Assembly: GCA_910578385.1 (NCBI GenBank)
Contig: CAJTQV010000006.1
Span: 1 to 64,000, forward strand
DNA: 64,000 bases
Direction: 5' to 3'
DNA from: an uncultured Muribaculaceae bacterium
GTDB taxonomy: Bacteria; Bacteroidota; Bacteroidia; Bacteroidales; Muribaculaceae
Positions 27,292 through 35,455 of this stretch are shown piece after piece (within the stretch, counting starts at the first letter, position 1; the number at the start of each line of letters is the position of its first letter). Made by a program: the position numbers and the translations under genes. The notes beneath the pieces were generated by a model. It did not search any database and was not told where the DNA came from. It worked only from the letters and a program-made list of their open reading frames with translations.

Positions 27292-28968
27292 TCAAATCTC
27301 CATCACCTCGTTTTCAAACCCTTCGGGGTTCAGTGCCCGTCTCTTCAGCTTCGACCGGTAAGTATAGATGGTGGAAATCGAGCACCGCAGGAACTGCGAG
27401 ATCTTTTCGCTGTCAGTAATACCGATGCGTATCAGTGCCAGCACACGCAGCTCGGTGTTGAGCCGCTCTCCGCTCTTGAGCACAATCTGCCCGTCAGGCA
27501 GCAGCAGCGCGTTCACCTTCTCCACAAACGAAGAATAGATATTCAATATCGCCTCGTCAAATTTTGAATAGAACACCTTCAGCGCGTCAGCTGTCACATC
27601 GCCCGAGTCCAGCTTTTTCAGTATCCCTTTCACATTTCCCTGAACGGCGAGGTTGCGCAGTGCGAGATGATATTTCTGAAGGCTCGATATGTTGAGCGAG
27701 CAGAACTCCATGAAGAGTCCGGCATACTCCTCTGTAGTGTGGTTGGATTTCTTCAGAGCCTCGTTGGTCTCCTCAAGGGTGCCGTTCATCTCGCGCAGTT
27801 TCTCCGACATCGCGGATAGCTCCTCGTTGCTCTTGTTCACCCTCCGGTTCGCCTCCTGCACACGTTTGACCTGTTTCAGTATAAAGACCACACCGATAAT
27901 CACAACCAATAACAGGCCGCTGATTATATAGAGCATTATCCGCTGGCGTGTCTGCTGTTCCTTCTGACGGGTGTCATATGCCTTGTCTATGACGGGCAGC
28001 ATGCGGCTTGACTGGGCATTTCGCATACGGGCCGCGAAGAAGTTCGCATCGTCGAAACTAACTTTCAGATAATGGTTGGCACGGTCTATGTCGCCATCCT
28101 CGAAAACCTGGGTTGCAAGCTCCCGGATAGCCATGTTCTCCTTCACGGCTCCCTGTATATCCGATATGACCGTCATCGACAGATACCGTTTCTGCTCATC
28201 CTCGTTCCCCATCTGCTGATACATGAAAGCCATTATCGAGGCCAGGATGGAATATTGTCTCGTTCCCGGCTCATACTTCAGCAGGTTCTCCTCCAGTCGT
28301 TTCTTGACCTCGCCATAGTTCCCCTTGGTAATTTCCGGAGCCGCCCAGTTGCTCAGATATTCAAACGACTCGGGGTCTGAGACGCTCATGAGCGAGTCTA
28401 TGTAGATATTGCGCAACTGGCTGCTGCGTGCAGAATATTCCCCCTCGGGAAGATATTCGCACTCATACTGGTAAAGTGAACTGTAGGTGGCGTAATAGTT
28501 GGCTAACAGCAGACTGTCAAGCGAGGTGCGTGGCACGGCGCCGAGCATCTCGTGTGCCTCGGTAAACAAGCCGGCGTGCGAAGCGACATCGGCCTTCTTT
28601 ATCTGAAGACGCCGCTCCTCGCGCACGTTCCCCATCTGTTCCGCCAACTTCTGGGCCTCCGAGGCATAATAAAGCGCCGAATCACTGATATACGACTCAT
28701 ACTCAGCAATCAGGTTGTCATATATACGCAGCCGTCTCTCCGTATCTTTCTCCGCTCCGAGTCTTTTCCTGAGGCCATCGATACGCCGCTCTTTGTCGGC
28801 CATATAGACCTTGCTCTTCTCAATCTCCATGTCCACCTGCCGGTAAAGCTCGTCAAGCCCTTTTGATTGGTCTGAACCGCGCGAGCACCCGCTGCCGAAC
28901 ACCCCCGCCAACAGGATGGCAAAGACGCTTAATGTAATAATTATGGCACTTCTGACGAGTCGTTTCAT
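27292..28968 (-). CDS. susR: SusR-like membrane-spanning regulator (DUF6377 type)
   Basis: 558 aa. N-terminal membrane helix or signal (IIITLSVFAILLAGVFGSGC), TPR-like sensor helices (about 35-330), a second membrane helix (about 343-362, MLYIISGLLLVVIIGVVFIL), a coiled coil (about 365-410) and a C-terminal LuxR-like helix-turn-helix (RIGITDSEKISQFLRCSISTIYTYRSKLK). Proteins of this design include SusR, which activates starch genes in response to maltose-type sugars. Position directly upstream of susC supports that role; identity with SusR is by layout and recognition only. Confidence 0.82.
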   Translation of the reverse strand: MKRLVRSAIIITLSVFAILLAGVFGSGCSRGSDQSKGLDELYRQVDMEIEKSKVYMADKERRIDGLRKRLGAEKDTERRLRIYDNLIAEYESYISDSALYYASEAQKLAEQMGNVREERRLQIKKADVASHAGLFTEAHEMLGAVPRTSLDSLLLANYYATYSSLYQYECEYLPEGEYSARSSQLRNIYIDSLMSVSDPESFEYLSNWAAPEITKGNYGEVKKRLEENLLKYEPGTRQYSILASIMAFMYQQMGNEDEQKRYLSMTVISDIQGAVKENMAIRELATQVFEDGDIDRANHYLKVSFDDANFFAARMRNAQSSRMLPVIDKAYDTRQKEQQTRQRIMLYIISGLLLVVIIGVVFILKQVKRVQEANRRVNKSNEELSAMSEKLREMNGTLEETNEALKKSNHTTEEYAGLFMEFCSLNISSLQKYHLALRNLAVQGNVKGILKKLDSGDVTADALKVFYSKFDEAILNIYSSFVEKVNALLLPDGQIVLKSGERLNTELRVLALIRIGITDSEKISQFLRCSISTIYTYRSKLKRRALNPEGFENEVMEI

Positions 28969-29009
28969 GAAGTTAGATTTTGAGCGGTGAGTATTCTTTT
29001 TTTTGCAAA

Positions 29010-29057
29010 AATAATAAAATTCCGGCGGATTACATAATCCGCCGGAATTTTATTATT
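29010..29057. terminator. Strong hairpin terminator downstream of the repeat-domain gene
   Basis: Perfect 23-bp arms (left 29010-29032, right 29035-29057; core TTCCGGCGGATTA) with a 2-nt loop. The arm bases are AT-rich and a T-run follows on the minus strand. It separates the 29079 gene from susR. Confidence 0.85.
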
Positions 29058-29078
29058 TAAGTGTGTCTCCGGGTCTCT

Positions 29079-30638
29079 TTATCTTGAGAACGGCTCGCTG
29101 AAGAATACCTGGGTCTCGAATTCTCCGGTTTCGGCGTTCATTACCACTGCGAAGAACTTGTAGCTCTGACCCTCTTCGATTCCTTCGAATGTTACTTCTT
29201 TTGAACCATATATGCCATTCATCTCTACGTAGTTAAGACCCATTTGGTCTTTGTAGCGGTTGTACTGGGCTGTCAGCGCCTCCTTGACCTGCTCTTCCGT
29301 GCCGCTCGCGTCTACTGCGTTCCATACATACAGCACATCCTCCTGATTTACATCAATATTGACCTGTGCCTTTCTGCCATCGAGTCTTACCTCTCCGAAT
29401 GTCGCGGTCCATGTGGATGGATCGGAAAGGCTTCCGGTGGTGAATGTTACTTTTTCCGGTGCTGTGTTGATTTCTCCTTGTTTGTAACCGTAGGCGAACA
29501 GGTAATACTCCGTGTCAGGTTCGAGATTAGTCAGTTCGTAGGTGCTTGTGCCTGTACGGATGAAGAAGTCTGCGGTCATAGCTTTCGTATCGATGAATTG
29601 CTGGGCCATCTCCTCATCGCTCAGTCCCTCCGCTTCCGATACGGCATACCAGCCGATTGAATAACTGTCGTCGTTGGTCGGAGTTACTGTGAAGGTGACG
29701 TTTTTGGCCGTGACTTCTGTTATGTCGATTGTGAACGTATTGTCTGAATGTAGCACTCCCTGCGTTGTGAAAGATGTCTGGCTGACATCTGAATTGACAA
29801 CCCCGTCTTCCGATACAGACATGGCGTAGACAGTATAGGATGTGTTGGGTTCAAGCTCATACCTGTTTGTTACAACGCCTGTCACGGTGTTCGCCGCAAT
29901 TATCTCTTCCTGTGTCTTGCCAAGTACTTGTCCGCGCCATATCAGTGTGTTGATATATTCCTGTGCATCAAAGCCTTCATCTGTTTTTGCCACTGTCATA
30001 CAGTATCTTACCGTGTCGTCTGAGGGGGTGCCCTTTATTGTCACATCGGATCCGTTGCAGTTTATCTCGAAATTGACTGTGAGATTTGTGGAAGGAACAG
30101 CCGGGGTCGAGAACTTCAGTGAGGTGTAGGTTTCGGTTGTGACTTCTCCCAAGGGTGTGCAGCCGAACACCACCAGACAGTAATCAGAGCTCTGGCCAAG
30201 CTGATAGTCGGCGAACGTACGCGTGCCCTTTGCCAGAACCTGCTCTTTCATGAAGGTGTCGAGATCCATGCCTGCCATGCCGGCTATGAATCCCATGTCG
30301 TTGTAGAGCGTCGAGGCCATCTTTTCAACGGAGTTCTCGAATCTGTCTGTCAGACTCGCCTCCGTATACACTGCGGAATAGTAGTACATGTCCGCGTCGG
30401 TCGGGGTTACTGTCCAGGTCACTGAGGTCGGCGTGGTCTCCTCGATTGTGATGACAAAATCTTCCGAGGGAATCAGTCCTGCCGGGTCGAAGGTGAGGTA
30501 ATCCACCTCGTCAACTCCGTAGGTGGCTACAATCACATTGTCTTTTACCAGATATATTTTGTCCTGTGCGTACGTGTGCAGTGTGAACGCTGCCATAAGG
30601 GCTGCGCATATGGATTTTAGCAGTATATTTCTTTTCAT
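29079..30638 (-). CDS. Secreted protein with repeated beta-sandwich (fibronectin-like) domains
   Basis: 519 aa, not recognised as a named family. The signal peptide ends HTYAQDKI (mature Gln). A short VDEVDYLTFDP module follows. Four similar domains (about 55-165, 170-275, 280-400, 405-519) each open with a strand such as VTWTVTPTDADMYYY or VTFTVTPTNDDSYSIGWY and close with LEPNTSYTVYAMSVSEDG or LEPDTEYYLFAYGYK. No catalytic motif. The gene begins 5 bp after the sorting-domain gene upstream, so the two are probably made together at the cell surface. Confidence 0.75.
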   Translation of the reverse strand: MKRNILLKSICAALMAAFTLHTYAQDKIYLVKDNVIVATYGVDEVDYLTFDPAGLIPSEDFVITIEETTPTSVTWTVTPTDADMYYYSAVYTEASLTDRFENSVEKMASTLYNDMGFIAGMAGMDLDTFMKEQVLAKGTRTFADYQLGQSSDYCLVVFGCTPLGEVTTETYTSLKFSTPAVPSTNLTVNFEINCNGSDVTIKGTPSDDTVRYCMTVAKTDEGFDAQEYINTLIWRGQVLGKTQEEIIAANTVTGVVTNRYELEPNTSYTVYAMSVSEDGVVNSDVSQTSFTTQGVLHSDNTFTIDITEVTAKNVTFTVTPTNDDSYSIGWYAVSEAEGLSDEEMAQQFIDTKAMTADFFIRTGTSTYELTNLEPDTEYYLFAYGYKQGEINTAPEKVTFTTGSLSDPSTWTATFGEVRLDGRKAQVNIDVNQEDVLYVWNAVDASGTEEQVKEALTAQYNRYKDQMGLNYVEMNGIYGSKEVTFEGIEEGQSYKFFAVVMNAETGEFETQVFFSEPFSR

Positions 30639-30643
30639 ATCGA

Positions 30644-31132
30644 TTACTTTTTGATGAATTTGACTGATGTGTTACCTGTGTGCAGTATGTATTGTCCGGC
30701 TGTGAGTCCTGACACGTCGAGGCTCGTGATGCCATCTTTGGTCGCGCATGTCATCCGCTCGGCTCCGCTCATGTCGTAGATGCGTATAATTGAGCCTGTG
30801 GCGGCCCCTCTCACGTTCAGTGTTGTTGTTGCAGGTATAGGCCATACGGCAAGGTTGACATCTTTCTCCTGCAGGCTGATACCGCTGCTGGCCGCAAGAT
30901 TGATTCTTGCTGTTTTCTCATAGTCATACGTCGTCCGGTCTCCACTTTTTGTCTGGACCGTAAACGAGAAGGTGTCGAAGTCTACCTTCGCCACATCAGG
31001 GATGGCAGTCTCATACTGTTGCCCCTCTTTGTCGACAACCACCATATAGCCCGGGCCTTCCCCTTTGGCAACAAATGGTATCGACATAAGTGCGATTGCA
31101 ATGGGTAAACTTCCAAGGATTCTTTTTCTCAT
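30644..31132 (-). CDS. Small exported protein with C-terminal type IX sorting-like domain
   Basis: 162 aa. Signal peptide (GSLPIAIALMSIPFVAKGEG), then a compact module with IPDVAKVDFDTFSF, then a C-terminal domain of about 80 residues: VWPIPATTTLNVRG, IRIYDMSGAERM, LDVSGLTAGQYILH, VKFIKK. That pattern matches type A sorting domains recognised by the type IX secretion system. It has its own well-formed promoter and a 30-bp palindrome upstream. The partner gene follows after 5 bp. Function otherwise unknown. Confidence 0.78.
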   Translation of the reverse strand: MRKRILGSLPIAIALMSIPFVAKGEGPGYMVVVDKEGQQYETAIPDVAKVDFDTFSFTVQTKSGDRTTYDYEKTARINLAASSGISLQEKDVNLAVWPIPATTTLNVRGAATGSIIRIYDMSGAERMTCATKDGITSLDVSGLTAGQYILHTGNTSVKFIKK

Positions 31133-31169
31133 AGAAGTTGATGTTTTAGGTGAATATGGTTTACGGTGC

Positions 31170-31201
31170 CAAAATTAGGTCACGGCATTTCAATAGGCAA
31201 A
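31170..31201 (-). promoter_or_regulatory. Consensus Bacteroidetes promoter of the sorting-domain operon
   Basis: On the minus strand -33 TTTG (31198-31201) and -7 TAATTTTG (31170-31177) are separated by 20 bp, the ideal spacing. The expected transcript start is near 31163, about 30 nt before the ATG. Confidence 0.75.
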
Positions 31202-31215
31202 TATTTTCATGCCAA

Positions 31216-31245
31216 TTGTGTCCGTAATCGCGATTACGGACACAA
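31216..31245. promoter_or_regulatory. Perfect 30-bp palindrome, putative operator
   Basis: Half-site TTGTGTCCGTAATCG is followed by its exact complement, with no loop. It begins 15 bp upstream of the -33 box of the 30644-31132 operon, centred near -67, and lies just past the stop of the AraC-type regulator gene. No T-run follows on the minus strand, so it does not look like that gene's terminator. Operator function is inferred. Confidence 0.7.
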
Positions 31246-31298
31246 AAACAATTTGGAAAGATGTGGTTTTCGCTGGTAAGTATTTTGTAATTAGTGTG

Positions 31299-32987
31299 TT
31301 ATGGCTTCTTGCGCTCGTTCGCGGAGATTTTCTGGAATTCCGATGGTGTCAGTCCGGTGAAGCTCTTGAAAGCGTTGAAAAATGATGACCTCGCTCTGAA
31401 TCCTACGCTCTTCGAGATCGCGTCGAGGGTGAGATTTCCGTAGGTCTCTATGTCTCTGATGCGGCGGCATGCCTCGCGTATACGGTACTCGTTGATGAAG
31501 CTGTTCAGATTCCGGCCAAGCTTTTCATTGATGACTTGCGATATCAGCTTGGGCTTGAACCCCGATAATTCAGCAAGCCTGTCAAGTGTGAAGTCCGGAT
31601 TAAGATATTCTTCGCCGGTTTCCATAAGATTCACTATGGCTTCGGCAATCTCTGTCTTATCCTTCTCATCAAGTGTGCTGTTGCGGTATTTTGGTGCGCC
31701 CAGCTCACCCTGTGGATCTTTTCGCAGCGCCTCTATCTCGCGCTCATAGTCAACGCGGAGCCGTTTCTCTTTTTCGTTCTGCTCAAGGATGTCAACATTT
31801 TTCGAATACAAGGCAAGGTTCGTCTGGTTCAGACGCTTATTGCGGTTGTAAAGGATTATCAGCAGAATCAGTACTCCTGCTGAGAAACCGATTGAGACAA
31901 GCAGGATGGTCTGCTGGGTCTGCCGCTTGGTCTCGATTATGACCATCTGTTCCTCATATTTTCTCAGGTCGCGGCCTTTGCGCATTTCCTCCAGTCTTGA
32001 CAGCTGACTGTAGTTTATCAGACTGTCTTTTAGCTTTATCCATCTGTTTTCATACGCAAGCTGACCTATGCTGTCGTTCATTTTACCATAGCAAGTGGCC
32101 AGATGCCCGTACACATCCATGATGACATCTTTCAGATTCTCGTCGCGTGCTATCTTCAGCGGTATCTGCAATGTGTTGATTGCCCTCCGGTAGTCTCCTT
32201 GCTGCATCATGGCGTATCCCTGTCCCAAGTAGGCACCTAACCGGTACCTTATCATATTGTCGTCGTACTTGAGATGGTTGATGAGCGAATCGAATACCTC
32301 GATGCTTGCCGACTGATTGCCTTGCTTGAGTAGGGTCAAGGCCCGGTACATGGCCTGGTTGTAGATGAAACGTGTGTTCGGAGACGGCGAGCGGAAGCGC
32401 ATATACGATGCCCAGTCCTCTTGTATGGTGCCAATCTTGTCGTTCATGTACGACAGATAGAGAAGGTTCGACATCGACGCATCTGCTATTCTCTCATCTT
32501 TGATGTCGATGGCGCCTGCAAGTCCCCTGCGGTAATTTATGAATGCAAGTTTCTCTGCTTTACGGTCTGCCGCCGGCTCCCCTATGGTTTGGTAGAGTAT
32601 GCCGAGCTGCATATTGAGTGCCGGGCAGATTATCCCCTCCTTTTCAGCGATTTCCTTTGCATCCGACAGACTTTCGTATGTATAGGGCAGGTTGTAATAA
32701 TTATAGAAATATATGCGCCCCTTATTAAGTAGAGCCTCGATACAGATTTTTTTATCGTCATCTTTCATCCCTACTCCATATCTTCCACCGATTATGGAAT
32801 AGAACAGAAGTGCGCTGTCGGGCTTTGACGCTTCCAGAGCCTTTGCTTTGGCATAAAGGTCTTTTGTCTCTAAGTTCATGAGCTTGTCATAGCCGGATTT
32901 ATCGTAGCCCGCGGCCTGTACTGTCAGGCTAAACCCGACCGCCAGTGCGGTAACCGCTCCAATCAAAATTCCGGCAAGTTTTCCCAT
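31299..32987 (-). CDS. TPR/membrane AraC-family regulator
   Basis: 562 aa. N-terminal signal or membrane segment (ILIGAVTALAVGFSLTVQAAG), a TPR-like region (about 30-330), a membrane helix (about 355-378, ILLVSIGFSAGVLILLIILY), a coiled coil, and an AraC-type DNA-binding domain (about 450-555; DFTLDRLAELSGFKPKLISQVIN, FFNAFKSFTGLTPSEFQ). This architecture places the sensor in the periplasm and the DNA-binding domain in the cytoplasm. The stop is 54 bp from the palindrome, so the gene is a natural candidate to control the operon downstream. Confidence 0.85.
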   Translation of the reverse strand: MGKLAGILIGAVTALAVGFSLTVQAAGYDKSGYDKLMNLETKDLYAKAKALEASKPDSALLFYSIIGGRYGVGMKDDDKKICIEALLNKGRIYFYNYYNLPYTYESLSDAKEIAEKEGIICPALNMQLGILYQTIGEPAADRKAEKLAFINYRRGLAGAIDIKDERIADASMSNLLYLSYMNDKIGTIQEDWASYMRFRSPSPNTRFIYNQAMYRALTLLKQGNQSASIEVFDSLINHLKYDDNMIRYRLGAYLGQGYAMMQQGDYRRAINTLQIPLKIARDENLKDVIMDVYGHLATCYGKMNDSIGQLAYENRWIKLKDSLINYSQLSRLEEMRKGRDLRKYEEQMVIIETKRQTQQTILLVSIGFSAGVLILLIILYNRNKRLNQTNLALYSKNVDILEQNEKEKRLRVDYEREIEALRKDPQGELGAPKYRNSTLDEKDKTEIAEAIVNLMETGEEYLNPDFTLDRLAELSGFKPKLISQVINEKLGRNLNSFINEYRIREACRRIRDIETYGNLTLDAISKSVGFRARSSFFNAFKSFTGLTPSEFQKISANERKKP

Positions 32988-33063
32988 GAAAATAGCTGTT
33001 GAATTTAAGCCGCGTAAAGGCGGCAGCCCCGATCCCCCCGTAGCTTTCCCCCGTCTCCCGCAG

Positions 33064-33086
33064 CAGTGTGAGGGCGGAAGCCCGAA
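33064..33086 (+). repeat. Repeat family B
   Basis: CAGTGTGAGGGCGGAAGCCC form, GGGC-GGAA-GCCC stem-loop. A degenerate AAGGCGGCAGCCCCGA copy lies at about 33015. Confidence 0.8.
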
Positions 33087-33135
33087 AAGCGTCAGTCTGC
33101 GCTGCCGCTTTCCGGGTCTCTCTTACCTCGCTTTT

Positions 33136-34428
33136 TTATTCTGCCACCAGAAGGAAGTGCTGTTTCTTTCCCTTCTGTATGTGGATATACTTGCCGCCGA
33201 GCAGCGAGTCTGCGTTGACCGTAGCCGCCGGGTCGGTCAGCTTCTCTTTGTTCACGCTCACGCCGCCGGCCTGTACCATCTTGCGCGCCTCTCCTTTCGA
33301 GGGGAACACCTGGCTTTTCACCGCAAGCAGGTCAAGCACCGGAATGCCCGCCTCAAGCTCGCTCTTCGAAATCTGGAAAGTCGGCACACCCTCGAAAACG
33401 TCGAGCAACGTGCGCTCGTCAAGGTTGCGCAGTGCCTCTGCGGCCTTGTTGCTGAAAAGTATTGCCGACGCCTCGACTGCGGCCTCATAGTCTTTCTCGC
33501 TGTGTACCATTGTGGTCAGCTCTTTGGCGAGTCGCTTCTGCATGGGGCGCTGTCCCGGGTCGGCCGCATGCTCCTCGGCGAGGGCGGCAATCTCCTCTTG
33601 TGTGAGGAAAGTGAAGATTTTCAGATATTTCTCGGCGTCGCTGTCGCTTACGTTCAGCCAGAACTGGTAGAACTTGTAGGGCGACGTGCGCTCGGGGTCG
33701 AGCCATACGTTGCCGCTCTCGGTCTTGCCGAATTTGCCGCCGTCGGCTTTGGTGATCAGCGGGCATGTCAGGGCGTATGCCTCGCCGCCGAGTTTGCGGC
33801 GGATAAGCTCTGTACCGGTTGTGATGTTACCCCACTGGTCTGAACCGCCGAGCTGCAGGCGGCAGCCGCGCTCCTTGTAGAGGGTGTAGTAGTCGAAACC
33901 CTGGAGAAGCTGGTATGTGAACTCGGTGAAGCTCAGACCGTCGCGGGCCTCGCCGTTCAGACGCTTCTGCACTGAGTCTTTGGCCATCATGTAGTTCACG
34001 GTGATGTGCTTGCCGATCTCGCGTGCGAAGTCGAGGAAGGTCACGTCTTTGGTCCAGTCGTAGTTGTTCACCATCTCGGCGCGGTTGGGCGCGTCGCTGT
34101 CGAAGTCAAGGAATTTGGCAAGCTGCTTCTTGATTGCCTCCTGGTTGTGACGCAGGGTGGCCTCGTCGAGCAGGTTGCGTTCGGCCGACTTGCCTGAGGG
34201 GTCGCCGATCATGCCGGTGGCTCCTCCGATGAGTGCCAGGGGCTTGTGGCCGCAACGCTGGAAGTGACGCAACATCATCACTCCGCAGAGGTGGCCGATA
34301 TGCAGTGAGTCCGCCGTCGGGTCGATTCCCAGGTAGGCGGTCGTCATTTCTTTCTTGAGTTGTTCATCTGTTCCGGGCATCATGGTGTGTACCATGCCGC
34401 GCCATGTCAGTTCCTGTATAAAATCCAT
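33136..34428 (-). CDS. tyrS: Tyrosyl-tRNA synthetase
   Basis: 430 aa. Class I synthetase charging tRNA-Tyr. HIGH signature at 43-46 (SLHIGHL), the tyrosine-site region GGSDQWGNI, KMSKS-equivalent KFGKT, and a C-terminal S4-like RNA-binding domain (SKGEARKMVQAGGVSVN). It starts 4 bp after the glutaminyl cyclase stop, so the two are co-transcribed. Confidence 0.97.
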   Translation of the reverse strand: MDFIQELTWRGMVHTMMPGTDEQLKKEMTTAYLGIDPTADSLHIGHLCGVMMLRHFQRCGHKPLALIGGATGMIGDPSGKSAERNLLDEATLRHNQEAIKKQLAKFLDFDSDAPNRAEMVNNYDWTKDVTFLDFAREIGKHITVNYMMAKDSVQKRLNGEARDGLSFTEFTYQLLQGFDYYTLYKERGCRLQLGGSDQWGNITTGTELIRRKLGGEAYALTCPLITKADGGKFGKTESGNVWLDPERTSPYKFYQFWLNVSDSDAEKYLKIFTFLTQEEIAALAEEHAADPGQRPMQKRLAKELTTMVHSEKDYEAAVEASAILFSNKAAEALRNLDERTLLDVFEGVPTFQISKSELEAGIPVLDLLAVKSQVFPSKGEARKMVQAGGVSVNKEKLTDPAATVNADSLLGGKYIHIQKGKKQHFLLVAE

Positions 34429-34432
34429 ATCC

Positions 34433-35395
34433 TTAGTTGTAAATAAATTGCATTAATGATTCTCCCACCGCGCGGAGTGTCTCCCGGTCTATGTTGTCCA
34501 TGTTGTCGTCCATGGTGTGCCACGTCGGGCAGAAACCCTCGTTCACGCGGTAGTCTATGATGTCTATCGCCGGTATCCCATGCTTGATCAGCTCCACATG
34601 GTCGTCGGTGACGGCTCCTCCGAACACTCTCGGAAACAGCTCTCCGTGTCCGGCAACATCAGCCGCACGTCTGAACTCGTCATCCAGGGCCGATGCCGAC
34701 TGCCGCGAGAAGTACTCGGCGGGGAAAATTGCCCCTTTGCCGCCCACCATGTCGAGCAGCACGGCGCGTGTCGGACGGTAGCCCGGTTTTATCGGGTTCT
34801 CGGCGAAGTAGCGCGCTCCGAGTGCCCAGCTTGTGTCATCCCCCTCGGTGCCATAATCCTCTGAGTCAACGAAGAGTATGTCTATCCCCGCCCCGGGGTT
34901 CTCCCGCCCTATCGCACGGGCTGCCTCAAGCAGCACGCCCACGCCGCTCGCACCGTCGTTCGCGCCGTCAAGAGCTTTCTTGTGGTTGGCCTCGTCGGGG
35001 TCTTCATCTGCCCACGGACGCGTGTCATAGTGCGCCAGAAGCAGAAGCCTGTTATCCGCGCCGGGGTTGAAGCTCCCCATTATATTGGTCGATTTAAGTA
35101 TCGTGCCGTCAAATGCACGCAGATCTGCCTTCTGTTCGGTAACCTCCGCGCCGTGACGTCTCAGTTCGGCGGCAAGCCATGCAGCTGTCGCTTCGTGAGC
35201 CGGTGTGTTGGGCACACGCGATCCGAATTTTACCTGACGCTCCACATACGAATACGCGCTGTCGGCATCAAACACCGGCACCTTCCGCACCTCCTCCGTC
35301 GCGTCGGAGGTGCTGTCGGCCACTGCCTTTCCGGTCGACGCTCCGCATCCCGTGAGCAGCATCAGTCCGCTCAAAACACTCAAAATTGTTCGCAT
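34433..35395 (-). CDS. Glutaminyl-peptide cyclotransferase-like M28-fold lipoprotein
   Basis: 320 aa. Lipoprotein signal with Cys at 17 (LLTGCGAS). The catalytic domain shows the zinc-site segments AHYDTRPWAD, DGANDGASGVG, VDSEDYG and the C-terminal WHTMDDN motif. These match the bacterial type II glutaminyl cyclases known from Porphyromonas and relatives; a plain M28 aminopeptidase is the alternative. The enzyme converts N-terminal Gln of exported proteins to pyroglutamate, which fits the Gln after many signal peptides in this window. tyrS follows. Confidence 0.8.
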   Translation of the reverse strand: MRTILSVLSGLMLLTGCGASTGKAVADSTSDATEEVRKVPVFDADSAYSYVERQVKFGSRVPNTPAHEATAAWLAAELRRHGAEVTEQKADLRAFDGTILKSTNIMGSFNPGADNRLLLLAHYDTRPWADEDPDEANHKKALDGANDGASGVGVLLEAARAIGRENPGAGIDILFVDSEDYGTEGDDTSWALGARYFAENPIKPGYRPTRAVLLDMVGGKGAIFPAEYFSRQSASALDDEFRRAADVAGHGELFPRVFGGAVTDDHVELIKHGIPAIDIIDYRVNEGFCPTWHTMDDNMDNIDRETLRAVGESLMQFIYN

Positions 35396-35399
35396 ATGG

Positions 35400-35407
35400 C
35401 AAAATTA
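35400..35407 (-). promoter_or_regulatory. Promoter -7 box abutting the cyclase start codon
   Basis: TAATTTTG on the minus strand, ending 4 bp before the ATG (35393-35395). The expected start of transcription is at or within 1-2 nt of the ATG, suggesting a leaderless mRNA. Confidence 0.5.
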
Positions 35408-35455
35408 CAAAAAAAATCGCAATAATAAGTAATAGTCCGCTTGCGTTTTAATTTC

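Noticed and set aside
30644..32987. Polysaccharide utilisation locus around the AraC-type regulator
   Set aside because: No SusC/SusD pair or carbohydrate enzyme is present between 29079 and 32987.
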